From an uncultured Merdimonas sp. (GTDB lineage: Bacteria > Bacillota > Clostridia > Lachnospirales > Lachnospiraceae): DNA of 36,331 nt. The notes below the pieces were generated by a model, which was given only the letters and a program-made list of their open reading frames with translations, was not told the DNA's origin and did no database searches. The stretch lies in contig CALWAV010000009.1 in NCBI GenBank assembly GCA_944375745.1, forward strand, positions 1-36,331, given 5' to 3'. Each line of letters starts with the position of its first letter. Position 1 is the first letter of the stretch. Positions 8,372-16,957 of the stretch are shown in pieces. A program made the position numbers and the translations under genes.

Positions 8372-9970
8372 ATGAGACTTGCGGCAGCGGCACAGATGAA
8401 GGAAATGGACCGGACAGCCATAGAGGAACGGGGCATTCCCTCCTCCGTTCTGATGGAGCGGGCAGCCCGGCATGTGGCGGAAGAGGCGGAAAGCTTTCTT
8501 GACAGGAGAAAGCAGGCACAGCATTCTCCCGGAGAAAGATTTCGAATCGCAGTATTCTGTGGCTCGGGCAATAATGGAGGAGACGGAGCGGCGGCAGCCC
8601 GTTTCCTTCTGGAAAAAGGCATGGATGTACGGGCCTTTCTTGTGGGCAGCCGGAAAAAAATGACCGAGGATACCCGGCTGCAGGAAGAGAGACTTCAAAA
8701 GGCCGGCCTTTCTCTGGAGGACTGGAAGGAAGAAGGCGCCATGGGAGAGGAACAGAAAGCTTGGTGCCGGGAGGCGGATCTGATGATAGACGCGCTTCTT
8801 GGCATTGGACTGAAAGGAGAAGTGCGTCAGAATATGCGGGAGGTTCTTCTCTGGCTGGATGCCCTGCCAGTGCCTGTGCTGGCGGTGGATATTGCCAGCG
8901 GGATTGGCACAGATACGGGTGAGGTCCTGGGAACGGCTCTTCATGCGGATCTGACAGTGACCTTTACTCTGCCTAAGTTCGGCCATTATGAGGGCCAGGG
9001 AAGCTACTATACCGGAGCGCTGAAAGTATGCGACATCGGAATTCCGGAAGAAGTGGTAAACGAAGTGTTTTCCAGAGACGGAGGACCGGTGTTTGAAGCC
9101 TGTGATGAGGAATGGGGCCGGAGGACTCTCCCGAAGCGGAAAGAGGATGGCCATAAAGGGACCTTTGGCAGAGTTTCCATTACTGGAGGAAGCGTAGGGC
9201 TTACGGGCGCGCCTGTTCTGGCCTCCCGCGGAGCGGCCCGTTCTGGCAGCGGACTTGTTTTCTTAAGTATTCCGGAAAGCATTTATTCGATTACGGCGGC
9301 TTCCTGCCTGGAAGTCATGCCCGCGCCTCTTCCGGATCAAAATGGGAAAATTTCTTCCGGAGCGTTTTTTCAGATTCTGGAAAGACTGAATGCCTGCAAC
9401 GCGGGCCTCATAGGGCCCGGACTTGGCAGAAGTCAGGAACTGTCTCTTCTGGTGTGCAAGCTGCTGGAGCAGACGGCGACGCCGCTGGTACTGGACGCGG
9501 ACGGGCTTTATGCCATAAAGGATCGAAAAGAACTTCTGCAGCGGAGAAGTGAAAAGGGACAGGTTACGATACTGACGCCCCATGAGGGTGAGTTTGCTTA
9601 CCTGGGCGGTGATCTGTCCGGAGGACGGAAAGAGGCTGCTCTGCGGTTTGCGCGGAAATATGGCTGCGTCCTGGTGCTGAAAGGACCGGCCACAGTCACA
9701 GCTTCCCCGGACGGAAGAGTATATATCAATACAACGGGAAATAACGGGATGGCAAAAGGCGGAAGCGGAGATGTGCTGGGAGGCATGGTGCTTTCCTTCC
9801 TGGGCCAGGGAATGGAGGCCTGCCAGGCGGCTGCGCTGGCGGTGTATCTGCACGGGCTGGCCGGGGACATCTGCCGGGAAAAGCTTGGAGAATACGGGAT
9901 GCTGCCGGGGGATCTGACAGAAGAGATTCCATCCGCTGTTCTGAGACTGCAGAGGAGTGTAAGAGTATGA
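8372..9970 (+). CDS. nnr: bifunctional NAD(P)H-hydrate epimerase / ADP-dependent dehydratase
   Basis: This 532-aa fusion repairs damaged nicotinamide cofactors. The N-terminal YjeF domain (about 1-220) epimerises NAD(P)HX and shows the family wording VFCGSGNNGGDGAAAARFL and VDIASGIGTDTGEVLG. The C-terminal ribokinase-like domain (about 235-525) dehydrates S-NAD(P)HX and contains GPGLGRS, VLDADGLYAI, ILTPHEGEFAYL and the nucleotide-binding TGNNGMAKGGSGDVLGGM. Length is typical of the bacterial fusion. It overlaps the downstream transporter by 4 bp, so the two are cotranscribed. The start MRLAAAAQMKEMD fits family N-termini. Confidence 0.94.
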   Translation: MRLAAAAQMKEMDRTAIEERGIPSSVLMERAARHVAEEAESFLDRRKQAQHSPGERFRIAVFCGSGNNGGDGAAAARFLLEKGMDVRAFLVGSRKKMTEDTRLQEERLQKAGLSLEDWKEEGAMGEEQKAWCREADLMIDALLGIGLKGEVRQNMREVLLWLDALPVPVLAVDIASGIGTDTGEVLGTALHADLTVTFTLPKFGHYEGQGSYYTGALKVCDIGIPEEVVNEVFSRDGGPVFEACDEEWGRRTLPKRKEDGHKGTFGRVSITGGSVGLTGAPVLASRGAARSGSGLVFLSIPESIYSITAASCLEVMPAPLPDQNGKISSGAFFQILERLNACNAGLIGPGLGRSQELSLLVCKLLEQTATPLVLDADGLYAIKDRKELLQRRSEKGQVTILTPHEGEFAYLGGDLSGGRKEAALRFARKYGCVLVLKGPATVTASPDGRVYINTTGNNGMAKGGSGDVLGGMVLSFLGQGMEACQAAALAVYLHGLAGDICREKLGEYGMLPGDLTEEIPSAVLRLQRSVRV

Positions 9971-10893
9971 TAGATATGGGAAGTCTGCTGACTATGCAGG
10001 GAATGATGTTTCTGATGATATTGATTGGCGCGGGACTCAGAAAAATACAGGTGGTGTCATCAGAAGGGCGCAGAAGTCTGACGAATCTGGTGGTCAACCT
10101 GATTCTGCCCTGCAACATTCTTTATGCCTTTTCCAACGGGGATGCATCTGCCTTCCGCTCTATGATTGTGGTTGCGGCCATGGCATTTATGATTCAGCTT
10201 GTATGGTATCTTCTGAGCAAGGTTCTCTGGAGAAAGATGGACAAGAGCCGTCAGGGTGTCATGCGTTATGCTTTTCAATTTTCCAACTGCGGTTATCTGG
10301 GAAATCCGGTCATAGAAGGACTTTACGGGGCGCCCGGTCTGATGTATGCCTCTGTGTTTCTGCTTCCGGTCCGTCTGTTCATGTGGAGCGTGGGACTGGA
10401 GTGTTTTCAGGAAGGGGGAGGAAGCATCGGAAAGACCGTGAAAAGAGCGCTGACGCACCCTTGTGTGCTGGCCACGATTCTCGGAGTGGTATGGATGTTT
10501 TTCCCGGTGAAGCTGCCGGATTTTCTGTATAATACCATTTCCGGCTTCAATCAGTGCCTGACCCCTGTGACCATGCTGGTCATTGGCTTTATCATGGCAG
10601 AGACCGATCTGCGGAAAATGTTCTGTAAGGACCTTTTTGTGATCACAGTTCTGAGACTGCTGGTACAGCCCATGCTGGTTCTTGCGGCCTGCAGGCTTCT
10701 GAATCTGGAGACACTGGTGGCTGAAGTGGTTACGGTGCTGGTTTCCATGCCTGTGGCCAATACAACGGCTCTTCTTGCGTCCCAGCATGACTGTGATTAT
10801 ACCTTCGCCAGCAATGTGGTGGTGTTTACCACACTGGTGTCCATGATTACGATTCCCATGTACAGCCTGCTTGTGGGAGCGGTGTTTGGCTAA
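9967..10893 (+). CDS. AEC-family (auxin efflux carrier-like) transporter
   Basis: This 308-aa integral membrane protein has about ten hydrophobic segments in the 5+5 pattern of the AEC family. The wording SLTNLVVNLILPCNILYAF (about 37-55), FQFSNCGYLGNPVIEGLYG (about 104-122) and VSMPVANTTALLASQ (near 260-274) is typical. Family members export or import organic acids, including malate and other carboxylates; the substrate here cannot be told. The GTG/ATG boundary overlaps the nnr stop by 4 bp, which implies coupled translation, but a shared function with cofactor repair is not obvious. Confidence 0.85.
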   Translation: MIDMGSLLTMQGMMFLMILIGAGLRKIQVVSSEGRRSLTNLVVNLILPCNILYAFSNGDASAFRSMIVVAAMAFMIQLVWYLLSKVLWRKMDKSRQGVMRYAFQFSNCGYLGNPVIEGLYGAPGLMYASVFLLPVRLFMWSVGLECFQEGGGSIGKTVKRALTHPCVLATILGVVWMFFPVKLPDFLYNTISGFNQCLTPVTMLVIGFIMAETDLRKMFCKDLFVITVLRLLVQPMLVLAACRLLNLETLVAEVVTVLVSMPVANTTALLASQHDCDYTFASNVVVFTTLVSMITIPMYSLLVGAVFG

Positions 10894-10903
10894 GCGGTTA
10901 AGC

Positions 10904-10932
10904 TTGCCGGCCCTGCTGTTTTGTGATAAGAT
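10904..10932 (+). promoter_or_regulatory. sigma-A promoter for the prmA operon
   Basis: TTGCCG (10904-10909) and TAAGAT (10927-10932) are 17 bp apart, with a TG dinucleotide at 10924-10925 giving an extended -10. It starts a transcript about 65 nt ahead of prmA, which probably runs through rsmE, the desulfurase gene and thiI. Confidence 0.6.
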
Positions 10933-11004
10933 GTGCAGAGACAACGGGCAGGCAGAAACTGCGGAAAATCAGAGAAAATGGTAGTCAAAAAGGAGAGAAC
11001 GGAT

Positions 11005-11964
11005 TTGAAATGGAATAAATATACTTTGAAAACGACGGCGGATGCGGAAGACCTGATCAGTTCCATGATGCAGGATGTGGGAATCCAGGGAATTGAGATA
11101 GAGGATAAGGTGCCTTTAAGCCAGAGAGATAAGGAGCAGATGTTTGTGGATATTCTGCCGGATGTTCCTGACAATGACGGAGTGGCTTACATCAGCTTTT
11201 ATCTGGAGCCGGATGAGGAACAGGCGGAGATACTCCGGAAAGTGGAAGAGGGACTGGACGAGATCCGCAGCTGGGGCGTGGATGTGGGAGAGGCCACGAT
11301 TACCGCTTCTGAGACTGAGGATAAGGACTGGATCAACAACTGGAAGGAATTTTTCCATCAGTTTTATGTGGATGATATTCTGATCAAACCCTCCTGGGAA
11401 GAGGTGCAGCCGGAGGACCGGGACAAGCTTTTGATTCAGATCGATCCGGGCACAGCCTTTGGAACGGGCATGCATGAGACGACCCAGCTGTGCATCCGCC
11501 AGCTGCGGAAATATCTGATGCCGGAGACGGTGCTTCTGGATGTGGGAACGGGCAGCGGAATCCTTTCCATCATCAGCCTGAAGCTTGGGGCAAAGCGGGC
11601 GGTGGGAACGGATCTGGACACTAACGCTCTGGAAGCGGTAAAGGAAAATATGAAGGTCAACGGTATCGATCCGTCCTCTTTCGAGATGATGATCGGCAAT
11701 ATCATTACCGATAAGGAGATACAGGACCGGGTGGGATATAGCTGCTACGACATTGTGGTGGCCAATATTCTGGCGGAGGTTCTGGTGCCACTGACTCCCG
11801 TGATTTTAAATCAGCTGAAAACCGGCGGCATCTATATTACCTCCGGCATCATTGATGATAAAGAAGAACTGGTCGTGAAGACTATAAAGGACTGCGGACT
11901 GACGGTTCTTGAGGTGACGCATCAGGGAGAATGGGTCAGCGTCACGGCCCGGAAGGAACAATAG
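11005..11964 (+). CDS. prmA: ribosomal protein L11 methyltransferase
   Basis: PrmA trimethylates ribosomal protein L11 using S-adenosylmethionine. I chose the TTG at 11005 because AAGGAGAG lies about 8 nt upstream and the resulting protein begins (M)KWNKYTLKTT, as family members do. The frame is open further upstream but lacks a ribosome site. The 319-aa product has the N-terminal L11-recognition domain and the Rossmann methyltransferase core with LLDVGTGSGILSI (near residue 172) and the VVANILAEVL motif. It begins a run of four translation-related genes. Confidence 0.93.
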   Translation: MKWNKYTLKTTADAEDLISSMMQDVGIQGIEIEDKVPLSQRDKEQMFVDILPDVPDNDGVAYISFYLEPDEEQAEILRKVEEGLDEIRSWGVDVGEATITASETEDKDWINNWKEFFHQFYVDDILIKPSWEEVQPEDRDKLLIQIDPGTAFGTGMHETTQLCIRQLRKYLMPETVLLDVGTGSGILSIISLKLGAKRAVGTDLDTNALEAVKENMKVNGIDPSSFEMMIGNIITDKEIQDRVGYSCYDIVVANILAEVLVPLTPVILNQLKTGGIYITSGIIDDKEELVVKTIKDCGLTVLEVTHQGEWVSVTARKEQ

Positions 11965-11998
11965 GGAATCAGCGAAAGAGATAAAGGAGTTTTCGTAT

Positions 11999-12736
11999 AT
12001 GCATCGTTTTTTTGCGGAGCCGTCACAGATTGGAGAAAAGGAAATCGTGATAACCGGGCCAGATGTGAACCACATCCGGAACGTTCTGCGTATGCGCCCT
12101 GGGGAGGAGCTTCTGATCGCGGACGGAATGGGCGGGGAATACCGCTGCCTGATTTCCGGAATCAGAGAGGATGAAGTACGGGCGGAGATCTGCTGGAAGC
12201 TGGCCGGAAACGCGGAGCTGCCCTGTGAAATCACGCTGTTTCAGGGACTGCCCAAAGGGGACAAGATGGATTTTATCGTCCAGAAGTGCGTGGAACTGGG
12301 TGTGTCCCGGATTGTTCCGGTTTCTACCAGACGGACGATTGTGAAGCTGGACGCCAAGAAAGAAGAAAGCCGCAGAAAGCGATGGAGCGGAATTTCTGAG
12401 AGTGCGGCCAAGCAGTCAGGCAGGGGCGTAATCCCAGAAATCACCGGCGTCCGAAGCTTCAGGGAAGCCCTGAAAGAGGCAGAGAAACTGGATGTCTGCC
12501 TGATTCCCTATGAGAGAGCGGAACATATGGCACATACCAGAGAAGTGTTTGAAAGCATTATTCCCGGTTCTTCCATTGGGATTTTCATCGGGCCGGAAGG
12601 CGGCTTTGAGGAAGAGGAAGTGGAGAGCGCCATGGAAACGGGAGCGAAAGCCATCACACTGGGCCGCAGGATTCTGCGCACTGAGACGGCGGGAATGGCA
12701 GTGCTGGCCATGCTTGGATATTTACTGGAGGAATAA
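11999..12736 (+). CDS. rsmE: 16S rRNA (uracil-1498-N3)-methyltransferase
   Basis: This 245-aa protein is a full-length RsmE of the SPOUT class, which methylates U1498 of 16S rRNA. It has an N-terminal PUA-like part (MHRFFAEPSQIGEKEIVITG) and a C-terminal knotted SAM-binding domain with IGIFIGPEGGFEEEEV (about 194-209) and LGRRILRTETAGMAVLAML. The ATG is preceded by AAAGGAG at a suitable gap. Pairing of prmA and rsmE is common in Firmicutes, and the desulfurase gene follows after 2 nt. Confidence 0.95.
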   Translation: MHRFFAEPSQIGEKEIVITGPDVNHIRNVLRMRPGEELLIADGMGGEYRCLISGIREDEVRAEICWKLAGNAELPCEITLFQGLPKGDKMDFIVQKCVELGVSRIVPVSTRRTIVKLDAKKEESRRKRWSGISESAAKQSGRGVIPEITGVRSFREALKEAEKLDVCLIPYERAEHMAHTREVFESIIPGSSIGIFIGPEGGFEEEEVESAMETGAKAITLGRRILRTETAGMAVLAMLGYLLEE

Positions 12737-12738
12737 TT

Positions 12739-13893
12739 ATGGAAGCATATCTGGATAATTCGGCGACGACCCGCTGCTACGAGAAAGCGGCGAAGCTGAT
12801 GTATGATATCATGACGGAGCACTACGGCAATACCTCTTCCCTCCATACCAAGGGAGTGGAAGCCGAGCGCTATAAGCGGGAGGCGGCAAAAACCATTGCC
12901 CGCAGCATGAAGGTGGAGGAAAAGGAGATCTGCTTTACCTCCGGAGGCACGGAGAGCGACAACCTGGCTCTTCTGGGGTGTGCCCGGGCCAACCGCAGGG
13001 CGGGAAATCATCTGATTACCACCTGCATCGAACACGCGGCTGTCCTGAATACCATGAGAGAGCTGGAGGAGGAAGGCTTCCGGGTGACCTATCTTCCGGT
13101 GGATGAAAGAGGCGTGGTGCGCCTTTCGGATCTGGAAGAGGCTCTTTGTGATGACACGATTCTGGTTTCTGTCATGTATGTGAACAACGAGATTGGTTCT
13201 GTACAGCCCATCGGAGAGATTGGAGCGCTGCTGAAAAAACAGAATCATAAGATTCTGTTTCATGTGGACGCGGTGCAGGCTTATGGAAAATTCCGCATTT
13301 ATCCCAAGAAGCTGGGTATTGATCTGATGAGTGTCAGCAGCCATAAGATTCACGGGCCCAAGGGCGTGGGCTTTCTCTATGTGGATTCCCATGTGAAGAT
13401 CCTGCCGATTCTCTTTGGAGGCGGCCAGCAGCGGGATCTGCGCTCCGGCACGGAGAATGTTCCGGGCGACGCCGGGTTCGCGGAGGCTGTAAAAGAGATT
13501 TATACAGATTTTGACGAAAAGATCGAGCGCCTTTATTCACTCAGGGAATATTTCGTGAAGGAAATCGGAACGATAGAGGGAACTACCGTGAATGGCCCGA
13601 AAGGCCGGGAGGGGGCGCCCCATATTGTGAGCGTCAGCTTTGCGGGTGTGCGCAGCGAGGTGCTTCTGCACGCCCTGGAAGAGAAGGGAATCTATGTATC
13701 CTCCGGTTCAGCCTGTTCTTCCAACCATCCTGCCTTAAGCGGCACGCTGAAGGCTATTGGAGTAAAAAAGGAGCTTCTGGATTCCACGCTCCGGTTCAGC
13801 TTCTGCGAGTTTACCACAAAGGAAGAGCTGGACTATACGCTTGAAGCTTTACGGGAGCTTCTGCCGGCTCTGCGGCGGTTTACCCGGAGATAG
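12739..13893 (+). CDS. cysteine desulfurase of the NifS/IscS class, likely ThiI sulfur donor
   Basis: This 384-aa pyridoxal phosphate enzyme converts cysteine to alanine and holds the sulfur as a persulfide. The N-terminus AYLDNSATT, FTSGGTESDN (66-75), HVDAVQAYGK, the cofactor lysine Lys203 in SSHKIHGPKG and the catalytic Cys326 in SSGSACSSNHPALSG are all present. It sits directly before thiI, 2 nt after rsmE and 20 nt before thiI, an arrangement like Bacillus nifZ-thiI. It therefore most likely feeds sulfur to ThiI for 4-thiouridine in tRNA. It could additionally serve iron-sulfur cluster assembly; no iscU gene is present here. Confidence 0.92.
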   Translation: MEAYLDNSATTRCYEKAAKLMYDIMTEHYGNTSSLHTKGVEAERYKREAAKTIARSMKVEEKEICFTSGGTESDNLALLGCARANRRAGNHLITTCIEHAAVLNTMRELEEEGFRVTYLPVDERGVVRLSDLEEALCDDTILVSVMYVNNEIGSVQPIGEIGALLKKQNHKILFHVDAVQAYGKFRIYPKKLGIDLMSVSSHKIHGPKGVGFLYVDSHVKILPILFGGGQQRDLRSGTENVPGDAGFAEAVKEIYTDFDEKIERLYSLREYFVKEIGTIEGTTVNGPKGREGAPHIVSVSFAGVRSEVLLHALEEKGIYVSSGSACSSNHPALSGTLKAIGVKKELLDSTLRFSFCEFTTKEELDYTLEALRELLPALRRFTRR

Positions 13894-13913
13894 ATAAGAG
13901 AAAGGGGAAAGAG

Positions 13914-15095
13914 ATGTTTCACGCATTTTTGATAAAATATGGAGAAATCGGAATCAAGGGAAAGAACCGGTATCTGTTTGAGGATGCGCTGGTAGCCCAG
14001 ATCCGCCACGCGTTAAAGCCTGTGGAGGGGGAGTTCCGCGTGACCAAGGAGCAGGGACGTATCTATGCCCAGGCTCAGGGAGATTTTGACTTTGACGAGG
14101 CAGTGGACGCCCTGCGCCGGGTGTTCGGCATTGTGGGAATCTGTCCGGTGGTAATCCTGGAGGATCAGGGCTTTGAAAAGCTGGGAGAAGATGTGGTCTC
14201 CTACCTGAAGGAGCAGTACGGCGAAGACTGCGATAAGACTTTTAAGGTCCATGCAAAGCGCGCCCGCAAGACTTATCCCATGGCATCCATGGAGATGAAC
14301 GCGGAGCTGGGAGCCCGGATTCTGGATGCCTTCCCAAAGATGCAGGTGGATGTGCACAAGCCGGAGCTGATGCTTCATGTGGAGATCCGGGAGAAGATAT
14401 ACCTGTATTCCGATGTGATTCCCGGACCTGGGGGCATGCCGGTGGGAACCAACGGTAAATCCATGCTGCTGCTTTCCGGAGGCATCGACAGCCCGGTGGC
14501 AGGCTATATGGTAGCCAAGCGGGGCGTCAAGATCGATGCGGTTTATTTCCATGCGCCGCCCTATACCAGTGAGCGGGCCAAGCAGAAGGTGGTGGACCTG
14601 GCGGAGAAGGTCTCCCGCTTTACAGGCCCCATTTATCTGTATGTGGTGAATTTTACGGATATTCAGCTTTACATTTACGAGAAGTGTCCCCATGACGAGT
14701 TGACAATCATCATGCGCCGCTATATGATGCGGATCGCAGAGCGGATTGCGGAGAAGACAGGCTGTCTCGGCCTGATTACCGGCGAGAGCATCGGGCAGGT
14801 AGCCAGCCAGACTGTTCCCAGTCTGGCGGCCACCAACGAGGTCTGCACCATGCCCGTATTCCGCCCTTTGATCGCTTTTGACAAAGAGGACATCGTCACG
14901 ATCTCCAAGCAGATCGATACCTACGAGACCTCCATTCAGCCCTTCGAGGACTGCTGTACAATTTTTGTGGCAAAGCATCCGGTGACGAAGCCTAATGTGA
15001 ACGTGATCCGGCGCTCCGAGCAGAAGCTGGCTGAGAAGATTGACGAAATGGTGGATAAGGCCATCGAGACTGCGGAATTGATTGTGGTGGGATAA
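13914..15095 (+). CDS. thiI: tRNA 4-thiouridine synthase ThiI
   Basis: ThiI adenylates U8 of tRNA and thiolates it, and in some bacteria supplies sulfur for thiamine. The 393-aa protein has the N-terminal ferredoxin-like part (LIKYGEIGIKGKNRYLFED), a THUMP domain (about 60-165) and a PP-loop ATPase domain with LLLSGGIDSPVAGYMVAKRG (about 185-204). It ends soon after the ATPase domain and so lacks the C-terminal rhodanese domain of E. coli ThiI, as is normal in Firmicutes. Sulfur would be delivered by the adjacent desulfurase. A terminator follows at 15161-15211. Confidence 0.95.
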   Translation: MFHAFLIKYGEIGIKGKNRYLFEDALVAQIRHALKPVEGEFRVTKEQGRIYAQAQGDFDFDEAVDALRRVFGIVGICPVVILEDQGFEKLGEDVVSYLKEQYGEDCDKTFKVHAKRARKTYPMASMEMNAELGARILDAFPKMQVDVHKPELMLHVEIREKIYLYSDVIPGPGGMPVGTNGKSMLLLSGGIDSPVAGYMVAKRGVKIDAVYFHAPPYTSERAKQKVVDLAEKVSRFTGPIYLYVVNFTDIQLYIYEKCPHDELTIIMRRYMMRIAERIAEKTGCLGLITGESIGQVASQTVPSLAATNEVCTMPVFRPLIAFDKEDIVTISKQIDTYETSIQPFEDCCTIFVAKHPVTKPNVNVIRRSEQKLAEKIDEMVDKAIETAELIVVG

Positions 15096-15160
15096 CAGCG
15101 ACGGTGTACTAAGGGACAATGGACAATACGCCCTTGGTACGCCGATGCTAAATATGCTGG

Positions 15161-15211
15161 AAAGCCTTATGGAAGCCTGGCAGTGTTTGCCGGAATTCTG
15201 TAAGGCTTTTT
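15161..15211 (+). terminator. terminator after thiI
   Basis: AAAGCCTTA (15161-15169) pairs perfectly with TAAGGCTTT (15201-15209), enclosing a smaller hairpin, and runs into a T-tract ending at 15211. An additional imperfect hairpin (GTACTAAGGG with CCCTTGGTAC) lies just upstream, near 15107-15140. Confidence 0.75.
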
Positions 15212-15667
15212 CTGCAGAAGGCAGGGTGGTGAAACGGAGCCAGTTGAAAGGTTGACGGCTGCTGTTTTTGGATGTATACAGCATTTACTTGTTCTGATAT
15301 TCAAAAGTAAAGTTATCATGGATGGATATTGCTTTTCTGTGTCGATATTAGCTGGGGATTGTACATATGGAGAAAAAACAGCCTGCTATGTCCAAGATTA
15401 ATCTAATTGTTGGATATATGCGATACATTTTCTTGTATATGTAAAATAAGGGCGCTGCATAAACGGATCTCCGGGAAATTCCTGCGGTTTCACGCAGAAA
15501 TTGGATGACAGGCACAATTTTTCTTGCATATATCCAAACATCAGCCCGTCAAGTGCAGGTTTATGCCTTTTTAAGAGTCAAAGTATTGTTTTTTCAAAGT
15601 CAGAACACGGAACAGTGAGGGAAGTTTAAAAAAATTAAAAAAATCTCGTCGAAATCATCTCCTCATC
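15212..15667 (+). other. gene-free stretch with a 12-bp inverted repeat and a possible promoter
   Basis: No convincing gene is present. TTGACG (15252-15257) and TATACA (15275-15280), 17 bp apart, form a possible promoter with no gene behind it. TTGGATATATGC at 15410-15421 and its exact reverse complement at 15526-15537 enclose 104 bp, which include a small hairpin CTGCG/CGCAG (15482-15497). The 128-bp unit could be a decayed miniature inverted-repeat element or part of a structured RNA. Base composition is more AT-rich than in the flanking genes. A 25-codon ATG frame at 15367-15444 lacks a good ribosome site. Confidence 0.4.
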
Positions 15668-15675
15668 CGTCTAAT
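15668..15675 (+). promoter_or_regulatory. ECF-sigma-like -10 element (CGTCTAAT) before the lipoprotein operon
   Basis: CGTCTAAT resembles the -10 element used by ECF sigma factors of the Bacillus SigV/SigX type. It lies 32 bp before the lipoprotein start, which has a strong AAAAGGAG site. The matching -35 (TGAAAC at a 16-bp gap) is not seen; a GAAAT lies too close, at 12 bp. Autoregulation by the sigma factor encoded at 16442 is therefore only a hypothesis. Confidence 0.35.
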
Positions 15676-15707
15676 AAATATAAGACAAAGAAAAAGGAGA
15701 AAAATTT

Positions 15708-16427
15708 ATGAAAAAGAACACATTATTATTACTGACGGCAGTGATGAGCCTTACAGTTTTTGCAGGCTGCGCGGGCGGAACAAAGAACAGCACAGTCAGT
15801 GTGGAGACAGCGGAAAATGACACGCAGAGCTACGCGGATGCAGATACAGAGACGGCAGAAGCAGAAAATGGGGAGAATGCAGTGGACGCGCAGGCAGGAG
15901 ATGGCGCGGCTTCCTTTGACTGGCTTCCAGCCGGCGTGGAACAGCAGAAAGCGGAGACAGAGCCCAATGAAGAGCTTCAGCAGCTGATAGCAGAGTACTA
16001 TGAGATCCCGGATTATGAGCTGGCGGACTCCAGATATTATTACAATTATGTAGATCTGGACAGCGATGGCGAAAACGAAATCTTTGCTGTCGTAGTGGGA
16101 AGCTATACCAGCGGTTCCGGCGGTTCTTCCGCACTCTGGTGCGCACAGCAGGACGGCCGGCTTGCAGTGAAGCAGGCATTTACGCTGGTAAATATGCCGG
16201 TGATTGTAGTGGATAATGAGGAAGGCGGACCGAAAGATTTGATTCTGGAGCGTTCCGGCGGAGGAGCAGAGACAGAGTATGTGAGACTTACATGCACAGA
16301 CGGCGTATATACGAATGTGTCTGACGCAGAGACTGTCAGCGATCTGGAGGACGTGCAGGGAGTAGCGGTTCTCTGCAACGATCTGGCAGAGGATATGCAG
16401 TCGGGAAACTATCTGACCCTGGAATAA
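15708..16427 (+). CDS. secreted lipoprotein with a Ca-binding-like DxDxDG motif, unknown function
   Basis: This 239-aa protein starts with a lipoprotein signal peptide: KK, a hydrophobic stretch, and the lipobox VFAGC with Cys20 as the predicted lipidated residue. An acidic linker rich in Glu, Asp and Ala (about 25-75) follows. The folded part contains YYYNYVDLDSDGENEIFAVV, where the DLDSDGENE loop resembles the calcium-binding loops of EF-hand or VCBS-type repeats. No enzyme motif is seen. It is the first gene of a unit with a sigma factor and a membrane protein, so an envelope-stress or envelope-sensing role is plausible. I do not recognise a named family. Confidence 0.65.
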   Translation: MKKNTLLLLTAVMSLTVFAGCAGGTKNSTVSVETAENDTQSYADADTETAEAENGENAVDAQAGDGAASFDWLPAGVEQQKAETEPNEELQQLIAEYYEIPDYELADSRYYYNYVDLDSDGENEIFAVVVGSYTSGSGGSSALWCAQQDGRLAVKQAFTLVNMPVIVVDNEEGGPKDLILERSGGGAETEYVRLTCTDGVYTNVSDAETVSDLEDVQGVAVLCNDLAEDMQSGNYLTLE

Positions 16428-16441
16428 TGTAAAGAAAACCT

Positions 16442-16954
16442 ATGAAAAGGCATTTGGGAAAACACGAATTTGCGGAAAAGGTTATGGAAAACCGTAAGCG
16501 GTTTTACTGCATTGCCTACAGTTATGTGAAAAATGAACAGGATGCCCTGGATATTATCAGCGAGGCTGTCTGCAAGGGACTTCTTCATTTGAAGGAGTTG
16601 GACGAGGCGGAGTATCTTGTAACCTGGATGACAAGGATTATCGTAAATACATCCATCGATTTTATACGGAAGAATTCACGTATGGTTCCTCTTGCGGAAG
16701 ACTCTGAAGGATATCCGCAGGAGGCTCACATGCGTGAAAACCAGCCTGGGGAACTGGAGCGGGAATCTCTCCTGGATCTCTACAATGCGATGGATATTCT
16801 TGAGCCTGAGGAACGGACGTATATTGTGCTGCGTTATTTTGAATCCCTCAGTTTCCGTGAAATTGCGGAAATGTTCCATATGCCGGAGAGTACAGTAAAA
16901 TCCCGTTCCTACAGAGCCCTTGATAAGATGAAACAGCACATGACTGGAGGGTAA
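16442..16954 (+). CDS. ECF-like sigma-70 family RNA polymerase sigma factor
   Basis: This 170-aa protein has only the sigma-2 and sigma-4 regions, as ECF sigma factors do. Region 2 (about 15-80) includes FYCIAYSYVKNEQDALDIIS and WMTRIIVNTSIDFIRK. Region 4 (about 112-168) includes LEPEERTYIVLRYFESLSF and the helix-turn-helix REIAEMFHMPESTVKSRSYR. The ribosome site is weak (TAAAGAAAACCT), so expression may depend on translation of the lipoprotein gene 14 nt upstream. The next gene, 3 nt downstream, is a membrane-anchored protein that probably holds this factor inactive. The domain layout resembles SigV-type factors. Confidence 0.9.
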   Translation: MKRHLGKHEFAEKVMENRKRFYCIAYSYVKNEQDALDIISEAVCKGLLHLKELDEAEYLVTWMTRIIVNTSIDFIRKNSRMVPLAEDSEGYPQEAHMRENQPGELERESLLDLYNAMDILEPEERTYIVLRYFESLSFREIAEMFHMPESTVKSRSYRALDKMKQHMTGG

Positions 16955-16957
16955 AAA

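Noticed and set aside
10933-11004. Upstream ATG extension of prmA
   Set aside because: The extension has no SD and lies over the predicted transcription start; the TTG at 11005 gives the family N-terminus.
15367-15444. 25-codon frame MEKKQPAMSKINLIVGYM...
   Set aside because: The ribosome site is poor and the end of the frame is simply the left inverted repeat.
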